Positions 52,309 to 61,162 of a stretch of DNA of 64,000 nt are shown here, piece after piece (position 1 is the stretch's first letter; each line of letters begins with the position of its first letter). The translations under genes and the position numbers were made by a program. The DNA lies in NCBI RefSeq assembly GCF_000384815.1, contig NZ_ARQF01000020.1:1-64000 (forward strand), in the 5' to 3' direction. This DNA comes from Halodesulfovibrio aestuarii DSM 17919 = ATCC 29578 (GTDB lineage: Bacteria; Desulfobacterota; Desulfovibrionia; Desulfovibrionales; Desulfovibrionaceae). The notes under the pieces were generated by a model that was given only the letters and a program-made list of their open reading frames with translations, ran no database searches and was not told the origin of the DNA.

Positions 52309-53565
52309 ATGAAACTCGACGAACTCAGATCAACTATAGCTATCCTGAGCAGAACAGGATTACTCGCGCTGCATGCACTGTGGGCGTATAAAATTCGCTC
52401 GATCTTTGTAATCATCTCAGTTTCTCTCGGCATTGCCTCTCTTACAGTCATTATTGCTGCACATGACGGTGCGAACCAAAAAGCTGACGAACTGACACAA
52501 TCTTTCGGGCCGGATGCCATACTTGTGCTTGGCGGGGATATTTTTAACCGTCCAGTAGGACAACGCACACTGACTCTCTCATGGAACGACCTGAATCAAA
52601 TAAAGCGCTCCCTGCCGGGAACATATCTTGTAGTCCCCTTAGGAACTGTGAGAGAAAAAAAAATTCGTTACAAAAACAAAAGCTGGGACGTAGCACTCGT
52701 CATCGGCACATCTGCCCAATACAGTGAAGCATGGAACTGGCCGCTCATTTCCGGAAGAGATCTTACACAGGAAGACGTCAACCGGGGATTAAGGGTCTGC
52801 CTAATAGGCGAAACCGTCACCAGCGCACTTTTTTCTAAAAATGAAAGCCCCATCAGTAAGACCATCTTTGTCGATTCCATTCCGTTTACTGTTATCGGGG
52901 AACTCTCCCACAGGGGATTCACAGGTGGAAACGGGATAAGCATTGATGACCGCATCATCATACCTCTCACCACGTTGGCACAACGCTTTGGAGCTAACAG
53001 GCAATACTTCAGGGGGCTGCGCATCAAATACATTGATATGCAGAACATGCAGGCAAACATCAACAATTTAACCAGCTTCCTGCGACACTTGCATAAGATC
53101 TCCCCCAGTGAGCCAAACGACTTTACCATTATTTCCGCTGAAGAAGTGCAGCAATTTCTTTCTGCCCTCAAAGGCGGACTAACTGTTTTCCTTGGCGTTA
53201 CAGCAATCACTGCCATGATTGTAGGCGGCTTTGTGTTGGCTAATTTATTCTATCTTTCCGTTTCAGAACGCACACTGGAAATAGGGATAAAGCGCGCTAT
53301 CGGCGCAACCCAAGGTGCCATAGTGCGCCAATTCTTGCTGGAAGCGGTACTTCTAACTATTCTAGGAGGATTACTCGGGATTATTATGGGGCTTGCTCTC
53401 GCGCGAGTACTCTTTATTTTCAACCTGATAGAGATACGGCTCTCACTTAAGATTTTCCTTTCCGCATTGGGAGCGGCCATGACAGTGGGGCTTATTTTCG
53501 GTCTCGGTCCCGCGCGGCAGGCAGCAGGTTTTGACCCCATTCGCGCATTGCGGGGAGACGGCTAA
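52309..53565 (+). CDS. MacB-type FtsX-like ABC permease 1
   Basis: 418 aa. One membrane helix lies near residues 25-50, followed by a large periplasmic MacB-PCD domain (about 50-270). Three membrane helices follow, the first of them (GGLTVFLGVTAITAMIVGGFVLANLFYL) near 280-307. The intracellular ERTLEIGIKRAIGATQGAIVRQFLLEA motif and the final PARQAAGFDPIRALRGDG are typical of FtsX-like permeases. It overlaps the next permease by one base. The likely ATPase and adaptor are at 46087 and 44837, separated by more than 5 kb of unrelated genes. Confidence 0.88.
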   Translation: MKLDELRSTIAILSRTGLLALHALWAYKIRSIFVIISVSLGIASLTVIIAAHDGANQKADELTQSFGPDAILVLGGDIFNRPVGQRTLTLSWNDLNQIKRSLPGTYLVVPLGTVREKKIRYKNKSWDVALVIGTSAQYSEAWNWPLISGRDLTQEDVNRGLRVCLIGETVTSALFSKNESPISKTIFVDSIPFTVIGELSHRGFTGGNGISIDDRIIIPLTTLAQRFGANRQYFRGLRIKYIDMQNMQANINNLTSFLRHLHKISPSEPNDFTIISAEEVQQFLSALKGGLTVFLGVTAITAMIVGGFVLANLFYLSVSERTLEIGIKRAIGATQGAIVRQFLLEAVLLTILGGLLGIIMGLALARVLFIFNLIEIRLSLKIFLSALGAAMTVGLIFGLGPARQAAGFDPIRALRGDG

Positions 53566-54785
53566 TGTTAAACTATCTACGTATAGCCCTGCGATCGCTT
53601 GCTGCGCACAAACTACGCTCAATCCTTGCTATGCTGGGGGTTTTTCTGGGTACACTGGCGCTGACAGGGGTTATACACGTATCTGAAGCGCTCAAAGAAC
53701 AGGCACGGATTGAAACAGAAAAACTAGGCCCGAACCTGCTCGTAGTTCTCGCGGGAAAGCCGACATTCAGACGCAGCGGATCCTTGAGATATGGTGGACA
53801 GACAACGACGTTCAAGCTTGAAGATGCAGAAGCCCTGCTGGCCAATAACCCCTTTGTTAAACAGGGAACGCCATTTGTTACAAAAAACTCCACAATCAGC
53901 TACCGCCGCAACACTATAAACTCACAACTTATCGCAGCAAATGCAGATTTCCCCGCTGTGCGTGCCGCCCCTGTAGCGATTGGGCATTTCTTCACCAAAC
54001 AGGATGTCAGACAACGGGCTAAGGTCTGTATTCTCGGCTTCACTGTTGCCAGCAAACTTTTTACACACCATACACAAGCCATCGGTAAAATTGTTCAATA
54101 CGATTTTACCAATCTGCGTGTTATTGGTGTTATGCCTAAACGCGGGAGTGATCTTGCAGGAACAGATCAAGACGAACAGGTCTTTGTCCCCATCACGACG
54201 TACATGCGCAGAATGTCGAATCAGGATTGGGTGTCCGGTGTATTTATGACGCTGTACACAGACAAAGATGAAGAAGCTGCAAAACAATCTGCCATTGCTA
54301 TTATGCGGCGACAGCACAACATCACACGAAAAACGGATGAAGATTTTTTGGTACTTTCCCCGAAGGATGTATCCGAACTTAAGACACAGGCATTACAGCT
54401 TGTGTGGCTTCTCGGGCTCATGAGTTCATCTATTTCTTTTTCAGTCGGAGCAATGGGCGTATTATCTATCATGATTCTGCTCGTACAGACACGTAAGCTG
54501 GAAATCGGTGTCCGGCGTGCAATCGGAGCGCGCCGCAGCGCTATTATGTCCCAATTCTTATTAGAATCCAGCCTGCTCTCCGGTATCGGAGGGACACTAG
54601 GCGCTCTTGTCGCTCTTATTATCATCACCATTGTCTATTACGCGGCAGGGTACCCCTACGTGTATAAACCCGCCCTTATAGCCGGAGCAAGCATAGGTTC
54701 ATGTCTGCTTGGCGTTGTCGCCGGTGCCTATCCAGCCTGGGTTGCCTCCAATGTCGATGTTCTTGACGTGTTGAGAGACAAATAG
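53565..54785 (+). CDS. MacB-type FtsX-like ABC permease 2
   Basis: 406 aa, same topology as permease 1. It has the N-terminal motif ALRSLAAHKLRSILAMLGVFLGTLAL (residues 9-34), a periplasmic domain with VIGVMPKRGSDL, and a three-helix C-terminal unit. The RKLEIGVRRAIGARRSAIMSQFLLES motif and the ending AYPAWVASNVDVLDVLRDK are conserved. Paired with the preceding permease, starting on its stop codon. The two non-identical permeases suggest a heterodimeric exporter as in LolC/LolE. No SD separate from coupling is needed. Confidence 0.88.
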   Translation: MLNYLRIALRSLAAHKLRSILAMLGVFLGTLALTGVIHVSEALKEQARIETEKLGPNLLVVLAGKPTFRRSGSLRYGGQTTTFKLEDAEALLANNPFVKQGTPFVTKNSTISYRRNTINSQLIAANADFPAVRAAPVAIGHFFTKQDVRQRAKVCILGFTVASKLFTHHTQAIGKIVQYDFTNLRVIGVMPKRGSDLAGTDQDEQVFVPITTYMRRMSNQDWVSGVFMTLYTDKDEEAAKQSAIAIMRRQHNITRKTDEDFLVLSPKDVSELKTQALQLVWLLGLMSSSISFSVGAMGVLSIMILLVQTRKLEIGVRRAIGARRSAIMSQFLLESSLLSGIGGTLGALVALIIITIVYYAAGYPYVYKPALIAGASIGSCLLGVVAGAYPAWVASNVDVLDVLRDK

Positions 54786-54802
54786 CGTTATTTAATAACA
54801 CA

Positions 54803-54824
54803 TTGACATATGAAGACTTTCATA
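54803..54824 (+). promoter_or_regulatory. candidate control element of the TRAP operon
   Basis: TTGACA (54803-54808) abuts the palindrome TATGAAGACTTTCATA (54809-54824), which has half-sites TATGAA and TTCATA; CTATGAAG recurs shortly after. It looks like an operator overlapping a promoter. No good -10 hexamer is seen at the right distance. Confidence 0.3.
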
Positions 54825-54900
54825 GACAATACACTATGAAGAAACATTTGTTGTGAGGTAATTTTCAAGACATACGATACGATCAATTTTGGAGGAATAA

Positions 54901-55938
54901 ATGAAGTTGCATGGACTTTCATGGAAATCAGTCCTTCACGCAATACTGCTTGGTTTTCTTATACTGACGATTCCTGCTGCTGCATTAGCAGAAACAAGCA
55001 TAAAAATGAGTTACAACGGCCCACCAACGGCAGAGGATAATGCTGTTCACGTATTCGCAACTCATTTCAAAGAAATTGTTGAAAAGGATACCAACGGTAC
55101 TGTTACTATTGAGCTATACCCGAACAGCCAACTCGGTAATGAGCAACAGCGTATGGAACAGGTAATGACTGATCCAATGATAAATGTTGCATCATTCGGC
55201 GGCATGGAAACAGTATTCCCAGAAATTTTTGCGACAAATGTACCATTCCTTTTTGACAACTACAAAGCTGCGCACATATTTTTTGATTCCAGCCCTGTCA
55301 TGGCAAAGCTACGCAAAGAATTCAGAGAACGCACTGGGATTCAGTTACTTGAAGTAATTGAAGAAGGAGGTTTTATCGCATTTACTTGCACAAAACCCAT
55401 CAGATCACCCAAAGACTTTAACGGGCTTAAATTTCGGGCAATGGATGCCAGCCAGGTCGCAATGTACGAGGCCTTTGGCGCTACTGGTACTCCTATCCCT
55501 TGGACAGAAGTCTACCTCGCGCTAAAAACAGGTGTCGCAGACGGGCAAATGAACCCGCCTACATACATCATTATCGGTAGTCTTTTTGAAGTACAGACCC
55601 ACCTCACACTTGCCAACGTACAGTACTCCGACCAGTTCCTTCTGGCGAACAACGCCATGATGGAAAAACTTAGCGAAAAAGAGCGTTCCGCCGTTCTAGC
55701 TGCTGCTAAAAAAGCAAACCAACTGACCCGTGAATTTGTTGAATCGCAGGTAGAAAGCAGAATTAACTTCCTGCAAGAAAAAGGAATGCAAGTTTACAGA
55801 CCAACCCCTGAAGAGATGAAAGCCTTCAAAGACCTTAGCACCCCCTCTTACATCGCATGGTTAAGCAAACAGATTAATCGCGAATGGATTGACCAATCTA
55901 TTGCAGACGCACAAAGAGCTAATGACAAGGTGAAGTAA
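54901..55938 (+). CDS. TRAP transporter solute-binding protein DctP family
   Basis: 345 aa with a signal peptide (residues 1-30, ending ALA). The mature part has the DctP fold: IKMSYNGPPTAEDNAVHVFATHFKEIVEK, VTIELYPNSQLGNEQQRMEQV and the late KFRAMDASQVAMYEAFGATGTPIPWTEVYLALKTGVADGQMNPP. The latter contains the Arg that binds a carboxylate in most members, so an organic acid or similar anion is likely. A very strong SD (TTTTGGAGGAATAA) precedes it. It shares a stop/start base with the small membrane subunit gene. Confidence 0.94.
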   Translation: MKLHGLSWKSVLHAILLGFLILTIPAAALAETSIKMSYNGPPTAEDNAVHVFATHFKEIVEKDTNGTVTIELYPNSQLGNEQQRMEQVMTDPMINVASFGGMETVFPEIFATNVPFLFDNYKAAHIFFDSSPVMAKLRKEFRERTGIQLLEVIEEGGFIAFTCTKPIRSPKDFNGLKFRAMDASQVAMYEAFGATGTPIPWTEVYLALKTGVADGQMNPPTYIIIGSLFEVQTHLTLANVQYSDQFLLANNAMMEKLSEKERSAVLAAAKKANQLTREFVESQVESRINFLQEKGMQVYRPTPEEMKAFKDLSTPSYIAWLSKQINREWIDQSIADAQRANDKVK

Positions 55939-56552
55939 TGACCTCTATGGCAACGATATGCCAAACTATTTCGAATAAACTGGAACGCCTCTGCCTGTTC
56001 GGGGCAGGGGCGCTTCTGCTTATAAATTTGGCAACAGTAATTTTAGGAGTATTTTCCCGATTCTACCGTCCGCCTATATGGACAACAGACCTCGCAAAGA
56101 TAACTCTGGTCTGGATGGTTATGCTTGCCGCTGCTCCTGCGTTAAAGCATGGCGAGCACATGGCAATTACAATTCTTGTAAACAGGCTTCCCCCGTCTTC
56201 CAAACGTATTGTCACCTTACTGCGTACGTTGTGCTTTTTCTGCATACTCCTGCTTATGATCTGGCTCGGATTTAACTACGCGTATAAACTGCGTCTGTTT
56301 ACCATCATGACGCTCGGCATTAAAAAAGCGCTTCCGCTGTTGGCTGTCCCTGTCGGTATGTCTTTGATGCTTCTTGAATATCTGCTTCAACAGTTCATTC
56401 CTGCTGAAGATGATAAACTGTCTGTATCCACGAACGTAGCAGAACCTTTATCTACTACGTCCAATTCAACGCAATCTTCACAAAATATGTCTTCGTCCGT
56501 TACTGCCCCTTTCAGACCGACTCCCAATGATCAACCGTCAGAGGATACATAA
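55938..56552 (+). CDS. TRAP transporter small membrane subunit DctQ family
   Basis: 204 aa with four membrane segments (starting near residues 20, 50, 90 and 130). The family motif WTTDLAKITLVWMVMLAAAPALKHGEHMAI is near 47-76. The C-terminal 45 residues are a Ser/Thr/Asn/Gln-rich tail that is unusually long for DctQ and probably cytoplasmic and disordered. It overlaps dctP by one base, and the large subunit gene starts 2 nt after its stop, so the three genes are cotranscribed. Confidence 0.9.
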   Translation: MTSMATICQTISNKLERLCLFGAGALLLINLATVILGVFSRFYRPPIWTTDLAKITLVWMVMLAAAPALKHGEHMAITILVNRLPPSSKRIVTLLRTLCFFCILLLMIWLGFNYAYKLRLFTIMTLGIKKALPLLAVPVGMSLMLLEYLLQQFIPAEDDKLSVSTNVAEPLSTTSNSTQSSQNMSSSVTAPFRPTPNDQPSEDT

Positions 56553-56554
56553 CC

Positions 56555-57838
56555 ATGGCTCTCGTTCTTCTATGTATTTTCTTCGTAACTCTAGCTGCCG
56601 GCCTTCCGCTCTTTGCTGCCATGCTTTCCACCGCATTTTCCGGTATCGTCTATATCGGTAAGCTTGGCCAACTGCGTATTATGATCCAGCAATTCTACGG
56701 CGGAATGGAGCCCTTTTCGCTCTTAGCGATCCCCTATTTTATTCTGGTGGGAGAGCTTATGAGCCACTCCGGCCTTACTGCACGTCTGCTTCGCTTTTCT
56801 GAAGCGTTAGTGGGACACTTAAAAGGCGGCCTTGGTTACGTTACCGTAGTGGCAAGTATCATCTTTGCCGGAGTAAACGGCTCCGCCGCAGCTGACGCCT
56901 CTGCTGTAGGCTCCATCATGATTCCTGCCATGAAAAAAGGTGGATACCCTGATTCATACGCCGCCGGACTGACAGCCGGCAGTTCTCTTATTGGGCCGAT
57001 CATCCCGCCGAGTATTTTTATGATCCTCTTCGGTGCTATGACAAAAACTAACGTAGGTGCTCTGTTCATCGCCGGAGTTGTTCCCGGCCTGCTGCTCGGG
57101 CTTGCCTTTATCATCATGCACCGCATCAGTGCCTCCCGTCTCGGTCTTCCGGTAGTCAACGCTAAATTTTCCTTTAAAGAACTATTCGTATCCGCAGGTG
57201 GTGCGGCTGCAGCACTATTTGCCCCCGGAATCATTGTAGGCGGCATCCTTTTTGGTTTTATGACGCCTACAGAATCAGGCGCAGTTGCCAGTGGGTATGT
57301 GCTACTTATGGGGCTACTATGGACAAGGCAGCTCTCCTTTAAAGGGATTGTACAATCCATTTCCAGCACAGTTCGGCTCAGCAGTGTCATCTTTATCGTT
57401 ATTGGTGCTGCTACCATCGTGGGCTGGATTCTATCTTCAGAACGAATGCCGCAACAACTCGCACCGCTTGTAATGCAGTATGCATCCACGCCATCTACAG
57501 TGCTCCTCCTTATCAGCATTGTAATCTTCGCCATCGGGATGTTTATGGAGGAAATTGCCGCGTTGGTACTGCTGACTCCGGTATTCAGCCCACTAGCAGC
57601 TCAGGCGGGTATAGATCCACTCCATTTCGGTATTGTTATGACGCTTAACATCACCATTGCGCTCATCACTCCCCCCATGGGCGCATGCGTCTATATCGTG
57701 TCTTCCGTCGGCAATGTTCCTTTGGAAAAAATGTTCAAACATATCTGGCCTTTTGTCGTTGTTGCGCTTATTTGCCAGTTACTGCTTATTTTTGTGCCGG
57801 AACTATCCCTCTGGCTACCGCGCCGACTGGGATATTAA
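56555..57838 (+). CDS. TRAP transporter large membrane subunit DctM family
   Basis: 427 aa, about twelve membrane segments. DctM hallmarks are GGMEPFSLLAIPYFILVGELMSHSGL (residues 48-73), NGSAAADASAVGSIMIPAM with the conserved Gly-Ser-rich reentrant hairpin, and the repeat-related GMFMEEIAALVLLTPVFSPLA near 330-350. It uses a sodium gradient to drive uptake of the ligand delivered by DctP. The VanX-like dipeptidase gene follows after 30 nt. Confidence 0.95.
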   Translation: MALVLLCIFFVTLAAGLPLFAAMLSTAFSGIVYIGKLGQLRIMIQQFYGGMEPFSLLAIPYFILVGELMSHSGLTARLLRFSEALVGHLKGGLGYVTVVASIIFAGVNGSAAADASAVGSIMIPAMKKGGYPDSYAAGLTAGSSLIGPIIPPSIFMILFGAMTKTNVGALFIAGVVPGLLLGLAFIIMHRISASRLGLPVVNAKFSFKELFVSAGGAAAALFAPGIIVGGILFGFMTPTESGAVASGYVLLMGLLWTRQLSFKGIVQSISSTVRLSSVIFIVIGAATIVGWILSSERMPQQLAPLVMQYASTPSTVLLLISIVIFAIGMFMEEIAALVLLTPVFSPLAAQAGIDPLHFGIVMTLNITIALITPPMGACVYIVSSVGNVPLEKMFKHIWPFVVVALICQLLLIFVPELSLWLPRRLGY

Positions 57839-57868
57839 CGTTGACCTATACATATTACAGGATTTGTC

Positions 57869-58627
57869 ATGCCTGATAAAATTGTACCTCCCATTCATGG
57901 ACTGTCTGAACCATCATGGGAATCTGTTTACGCCATCCCTTCTGTAGAATCACATGAAGAAGTTGTATCTCTGTCATTAGCACCGGAACACATGCTCAGT
58001 CGTTCAATTTATTTTGAACGCCAGATAACCGGAGCACTGCCGGAATGCTACGCACGTGAAGGAATTGTCGATCGGCTGCTGCACGCTTCATCCCTGCTCC
58101 CGTCTCATCTGCGCCTCGTAATATTAGACGGCTGGAGATCAACAGACGTACAGTCATTTCTTTTTTCAGAATGCAAAAAAGCACTCGCCTCCATGTATCC
58201 CGACAGATCTACAGATGAAATCTTTATTATGGCGCAGCAGTATGTTGCTAAACCAATGAAAGACACAAGTACCCCTGCACCGCATTCAACAGGCGGGGCA
58301 ATTGACCTTGCCATCGCAGACCGCGCTGGAAAAATGTTATTCTTCGGTGCCCCCTTCGATTATCCCGGAGAAATTTCAAACACGCAGTATTTTGAAAAAA
58401 AACAGGAACAAGGATACAAGTTCACTAAACAAGAAGAGGAAGCACTCTATAACAGACGCCTGCTCTACTTTGTTATGACGCAGGCAGGCTTTGTAAACTT
58501 CCACTGCGAATGGTGGCATTTCGAATACGGTACACAGCGCTGGGCATTAGCTACACACGCCGAACATGCCATCTATGCGCCAACACAATTTTCGCTCAAT
58601 CCGTATGCAAATCTGACAAACATCTAA
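57869..58627 (+). CDS. M15D D-Ala-D-Ala dipeptidase (VanX/DdpX-like)
   Basis: 252 aa zinc dipeptidase. The VanX catalytic set is complete: Arg90 in LDGWRSTD, zinc ligands His139 and Asp146 in PHSTGGAIDL (7-residue spacing as in VanX), and the catalytic Glu214 with zinc ligand His217 in CEWWHFEYG. There is no signal peptide, so it acts in the cytoplasm. With no vancomycin-resistance genes nearby it more likely recovers D-Ala from peptidoglycan turnover, like DdpX. Its place 30 nt after the TRAP genes suggests the transporter may import a related compound (inference). Confidence 0.9.
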   Translation: MPDKIVPPIHGLSEPSWESVYAIPSVESHEEVVSLSLAPEHMLSRSIYFERQITGALPECYAREGIVDRLLHASSLLPSHLRLVILDGWRSTDVQSFLFSECKKALASMYPDRSTDEIFIMAQQYVAKPMKDTSTPAPHSTGGAIDLAIADRAGKMLFFGAPFDYPGEISNTQYFEKKQEQGYKFTKQEEEALYNRRLLYFVMTQAGFVNFHCEWWHFEYGTQRWALATHAEHAIYAPTQFSLNPYANLTNI

Positions 58628-58757
58628 TTATTTATCCGGCAGTTACAGCTACGTTTTCACACAATGCTGTAACTGCCGCACTAAAAACCACTCTCCCCCC
58701 TTGCCCTCCACACATGTCAGTGATAGCTAACATGCTTATTCAAAAGGGGAATCATAC

Positions 58758-59534
58758 ATGACATTGAAGGGTATAGAGTCTTTCACCATTAAGACCTATC
58801 ATACAGACAGGTTTGGAAAAGCTTGTCCTGCGACCTTTGCCGCATTTTTTGAAGAGGCAGCCGCTAACAACGCACGCTTACACGGCTTTCCGGGTGAATA
58901 TCTATTGCAGCATGGTATTGCATGGGTACTCAGCAGACTAACCTTTACTGTTGATCGCTACCCGAATATCGGAGAAACCATCTCCATTCACACATGGCCT
59001 TCTGCCCACACACCTAATCTTGCGTTACGTTGTTTTGAAGCCTTTGATGCGGAGAACCACCTTATCGCGGAAGGAACAACGGCTTGGCTTGTCATCGATA
59101 TCAAAAAGCGTAAACTCGTTCCGGTGCCGGAGTTCGTCACCGAAAACTACCCGCATAGCAACCCGCCATGTAAAGAATTCCCAACTCGTGCCGTGCCGCG
59201 CCTGCGCAATCCACAGCACGAATGCCCGCTCATAAGCAGAAAAGCGGACATTGACACTAACGGGCATGTTAATAACGTTCGGTACCTCGGTTGGATTCAA
59301 GAATCCATGCCGGAAGAATTCATTATGGAGTACGAGCCGGTACTCATCGACATCAGCTATCGTATGGAGTGCGGAGCCTTTCAAAAACTCACAAGCAAAT
59401 CAGGCGGTACAGATGACGGTGATTACCTGCACACCGTATCCTTTGACGAAACGGGCAGAGAACTATGCAGAGCCCGTACTGAATGGCGGAAACGGCAACA
59501 CGTTGACGTGCCGTATTTACAGCACCACATATAA
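58758..59534 (+). CDS. acyl-ACP thioesterase (FatA/FatB-like)
   Basis: 258 aa double-hotdog protein of the acyl-ACP thioesterase family. The first hotdog has YHTDRFGKACPATFAAFFEEAAANNARLHG and WVLSRLTFTVDRYPNIGETISIHTWP. The second starts with ADIDTNGHVNNVRYLGWIQESMP, containing the catalytic Asn/His motif (NxHVNNxxY). It would release fatty acids from ACP. Bacterial members without the plant transit peptide have this length. AAAAGGGG lies upstream of ATG 58758. The next gene is another thioesterase, 23 nt downstream. Confidence 0.9.
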   Translation: MTLKGIESFTIKTYHTDRFGKACPATFAAFFEEAAANNARLHGFPGEYLLQHGIAWVLSRLTFTVDRYPNIGETISIHTWPSAHTPNLALRCFEAFDAENHLIAEGTTAWLVIDIKKRKLVPVPEFVTENYPHSNPPCKEFPTRAVPRLRNPQHECPLISRKADIDTNGHVNNVRYLGWIQESMPEEFIMEYEPVLIDISYRMECGAFQKLTSKSGGTDDGDYLHTVSFDETGRELCRARTEWRKRQHVDVPYLQHHI

Positions 59535-59557
59535 GATCGACTAACTATATAAAGGGA

Positions 59558-59980
59558 ATGACTATGGCAGAATTTCCAACTCCCGAAATATGGATGGCGC
59601 ATCGTGTTTCCTATGGTGAAACAGATGCTATGTCTGTCATGTACTATGCCGAATATCTCCATTTATTCGAGCGGAGCCGTAGCGAATACATTCGCGAACA
59701 GGGTATGAGCTATAACACTGTAGAAGAACGGGGCATCATGCTCCCCGTCCGAGAAGCACAGTGTCGTTACAAACGCCCTGCCCGCTTTGATGATTTGCTG
59801 TACGTTCGTGTCGGTATCAGCAAATGGGGCCGGGCTTCCATGACCTTTGAGTACGAAATTTACAACGAAGCAAAAGACACCATTCTTGCCACCGGCCATA
59901 CAGAACACGCCTGTACCAACGATAAAGGGCGCCCTGTAAAAGTTCCGGACTGGCTGAAAGAACTCTTCGTAGGAAAATAA
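59558..59980 (+). CDS. YbgC/4HBT-type acyl-CoA thioesterase
   Basis: 140 aa single hotdog. The motif VSYGETDAMSVMYYAEYLHLFERSRSEYIR (residues 14-43) has the catalytic Asp of the 4-hydroxybenzoyl-CoA thioesterase class, although the usual Gly-Val-Val-Tyr-His is changed to Ser-Val-Met-Tyr-Tyr. A typical CRYKRPARFDDLLYVRVGI strand pair follows. It hydrolyses acyl-CoA thioesters of unknown chain. It lies between the acyl-ACP thioesterase and an amidohydrolase; in other bacteria ybgC is next to tol-pal, which is not the case here. Confidence 0.87.
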   Translation: MTMAEFPTPEIWMAHRVSYGETDAMSVMYYAEYLHLFERSRSEYIREQGMSYNTVEERGIMLPVREAQCRYKRPARFDDLLYVRVGISKWGRASMTFEYEIYNEAKDTILATGHTEHACTNDKGRPVKVPDWLKELFVGK

Positions 59981-60010
59981 CTTCTAATATTAAAAGAACG
60001 CTGCACTATT

Positions 60011-60802
60011 ATGTATCTCGATTTCCACACTCACGCATTTCATCCAAAAATTGCCGCCAAGGCTGTTGAGCATTTGAACTCCCATTACGGGATAACTTGC
60101 CAATGTACTGGCATCATGGACGACCTTATCCGCCGAGTTAAAAAAGCCGGTCTGGATAAGATGGTGGTACTCTGTGCAGCAACCTCAGCCGCGCAGGTTA
60201 TTCCAGCGAATAACTTTGCGTTGTCCCTTAAGGCTGCACACCCCGATGCAATTCCTTTCGGCACCATTCATCCCGACTTCGATGATTGGGAAAATCAACT
60301 CACACGCCTAAAAGCACGCGGAATCAAAGGGCTTAAACTGCATCCTGATTTTCAAGGATTCAGGCTGGATGAAAAACGTCTGCTGCCGATAATAGAGGCA
60401 GCTCAGAAAGACTTTGTCATACTTTTCCATATAGGTGACAAGCTGGAGCCCAAAGATAACCCGTCCTGCCCATACAAGCTTGCGGCACTACTTGAAAATT
60501 TCCCTAATGCACGTTTTGTAGCAGCGCACTTTGGTGGATACCATCACTGGCAACACGCTCTGGAAGTGCTCATAGGAAAAAATATCTACATCGACACCTC
60601 AAGCACGCTTGATTTCATCGATGATATGACTCTAAGCGCGATCATGAAAAAACACCCGCACGAGAAAATCCTCTTCGGGTCAGATTATCCGCTCTATAGT
60701 CCGGATAAGGAAGTCACCAAACTAAAAAAACGCCTCAAACTTTCACTGCCGAAGTTAGAAATGTTTCTCAGCAACGGCGCAGAACTGCTTGGGTTGGAAT
60801 AA
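60011..60802 (+). CDS. amidohydrolase family (PF04909-like) metal-dependent hydrolase
   Basis: 263 aa barrel enzyme. The first metal motif is YLDFHTHAFH (His6 and His8), followed by FGTIHPDF, the strand IKGLKLHPDFQGFRLDE near 103-119, and VILFHIGD. Then come RFVAAHFGGYHHW and the terminal Asp in ILFGSDYPLYSP. This matches the amidohydrolase-2 group (ACMSD and related decarboxylases or hydrolases) better than TatD. The substrate is unknown. It is the last of a loose run of plus-strand genes and is followed by a structured gap. Confidence 0.85.
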   Translation: MYLDFHTHAFHPKIAAKAVEHLNSHYGITCQCTGIMDDLIRRVKKAGLDKMVVLCAATSAAQVIPANNFALSLKAAHPDAIPFGTIHPDFDDWENQLTRLKARGIKGLKLHPDFQGFRLDEKRLLPIIEAAQKDFVILFHIGDKLEPKDNPSCPYKLAALLENFPNARFVAAHFGGYHHWQHALEVLIGKNIYIDTSSTLDFIDDMTLSAIMKKHPHEKILFGSDYPLYSPDKEVTKLKKRLKLSLPKLEMFLSNGAELLGLE

Positions 60803-60977
60803 CGTTTTTGCCCCCGCGGCCAGAAAACATTGTTGTATGACTGGTAGCTCCCCTCTCATATACTTCGAGAGCAGCTACTGCTTTTAAAGCAGGCTTTCTG
60901 GACTTTCTCAAAAATTTTACCTGTGTCAGCCCGTTCCTTATGCTCTCATGCGGCTTGACCTTGCTACCGTTCTAAAA

Positions 60978-61020
60978 ATAAGAAAAGGCTGTTCTTACAT
61001 AAAGAACAGCCTTTTCTTAT
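60978..61020. terminator. long bidirectional terminator
   Basis: A 19 bp perfect stem (60978-60996 with 61002-61020, loop ACATA) with A/T-rich ends. It lies 175 nt after the amidohydrolase stop, with the possible structured RNA in between. Confidence 0.85.
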
Positions 61021-61085
61021 GGAAGACTATCTGGGCATAACCAGTTATTTTCTCTACTGACAAGTTTTTCTACACACCGCGGTCA

Positions 61086-61126
61086 AAAGAAGGTTCCCCT
61101 TACAGGTGCGGGGTAGCTTCCTTCTT
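61086..61126 (-). terminator. terminator of the glutaredoxin-FTR operon
   Basis: On the minus strand GAAGG...CCCC pairs with GGGG...CCTTC, an imperfect stem with internal bulges, followed by TTTT. It lies about 40 nt after the stop codon of the FTR gene. Confidence 0.6.
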
Positions 61127-61162
61127 CAACGAAAGCAATAAAAACTCAAAAAATCAGAAAAG

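Larger units (their letters stand above)
60803..61162. other. 360 bp intergenic region with possible structured RNA
   Basis: GGTAGC (60843-60848) and GCTACC (60963-60968) could close a stem around about 115 nt that contains three smaller hairpins: CTCTC/GAGAG near 60853-60872, a CTGCTTT/AAAGCAG palindrome near 60878-60892, and GTCAAGCC with GGCTGAC near 60926-60959 on the minus strand. It ends at a strong terminator. I do not recognise an RNA family. Confidence 0.4.

Noticed and set aside
51876-52568. 230-codon minus-strand ORF across the hairpin-rich gap
   Set aside because: It runs through the hairpins and into the antisense of permease 1, has no SD, and its sequence is unlike any family.
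57869-58627. VanX-like gene as vancomycin resistance
   Set aside because: There are no VanH/VanA/VanS/VanR genes nearby and a Gram-negative host is intrinsically shielded; a salvage role is more likely.
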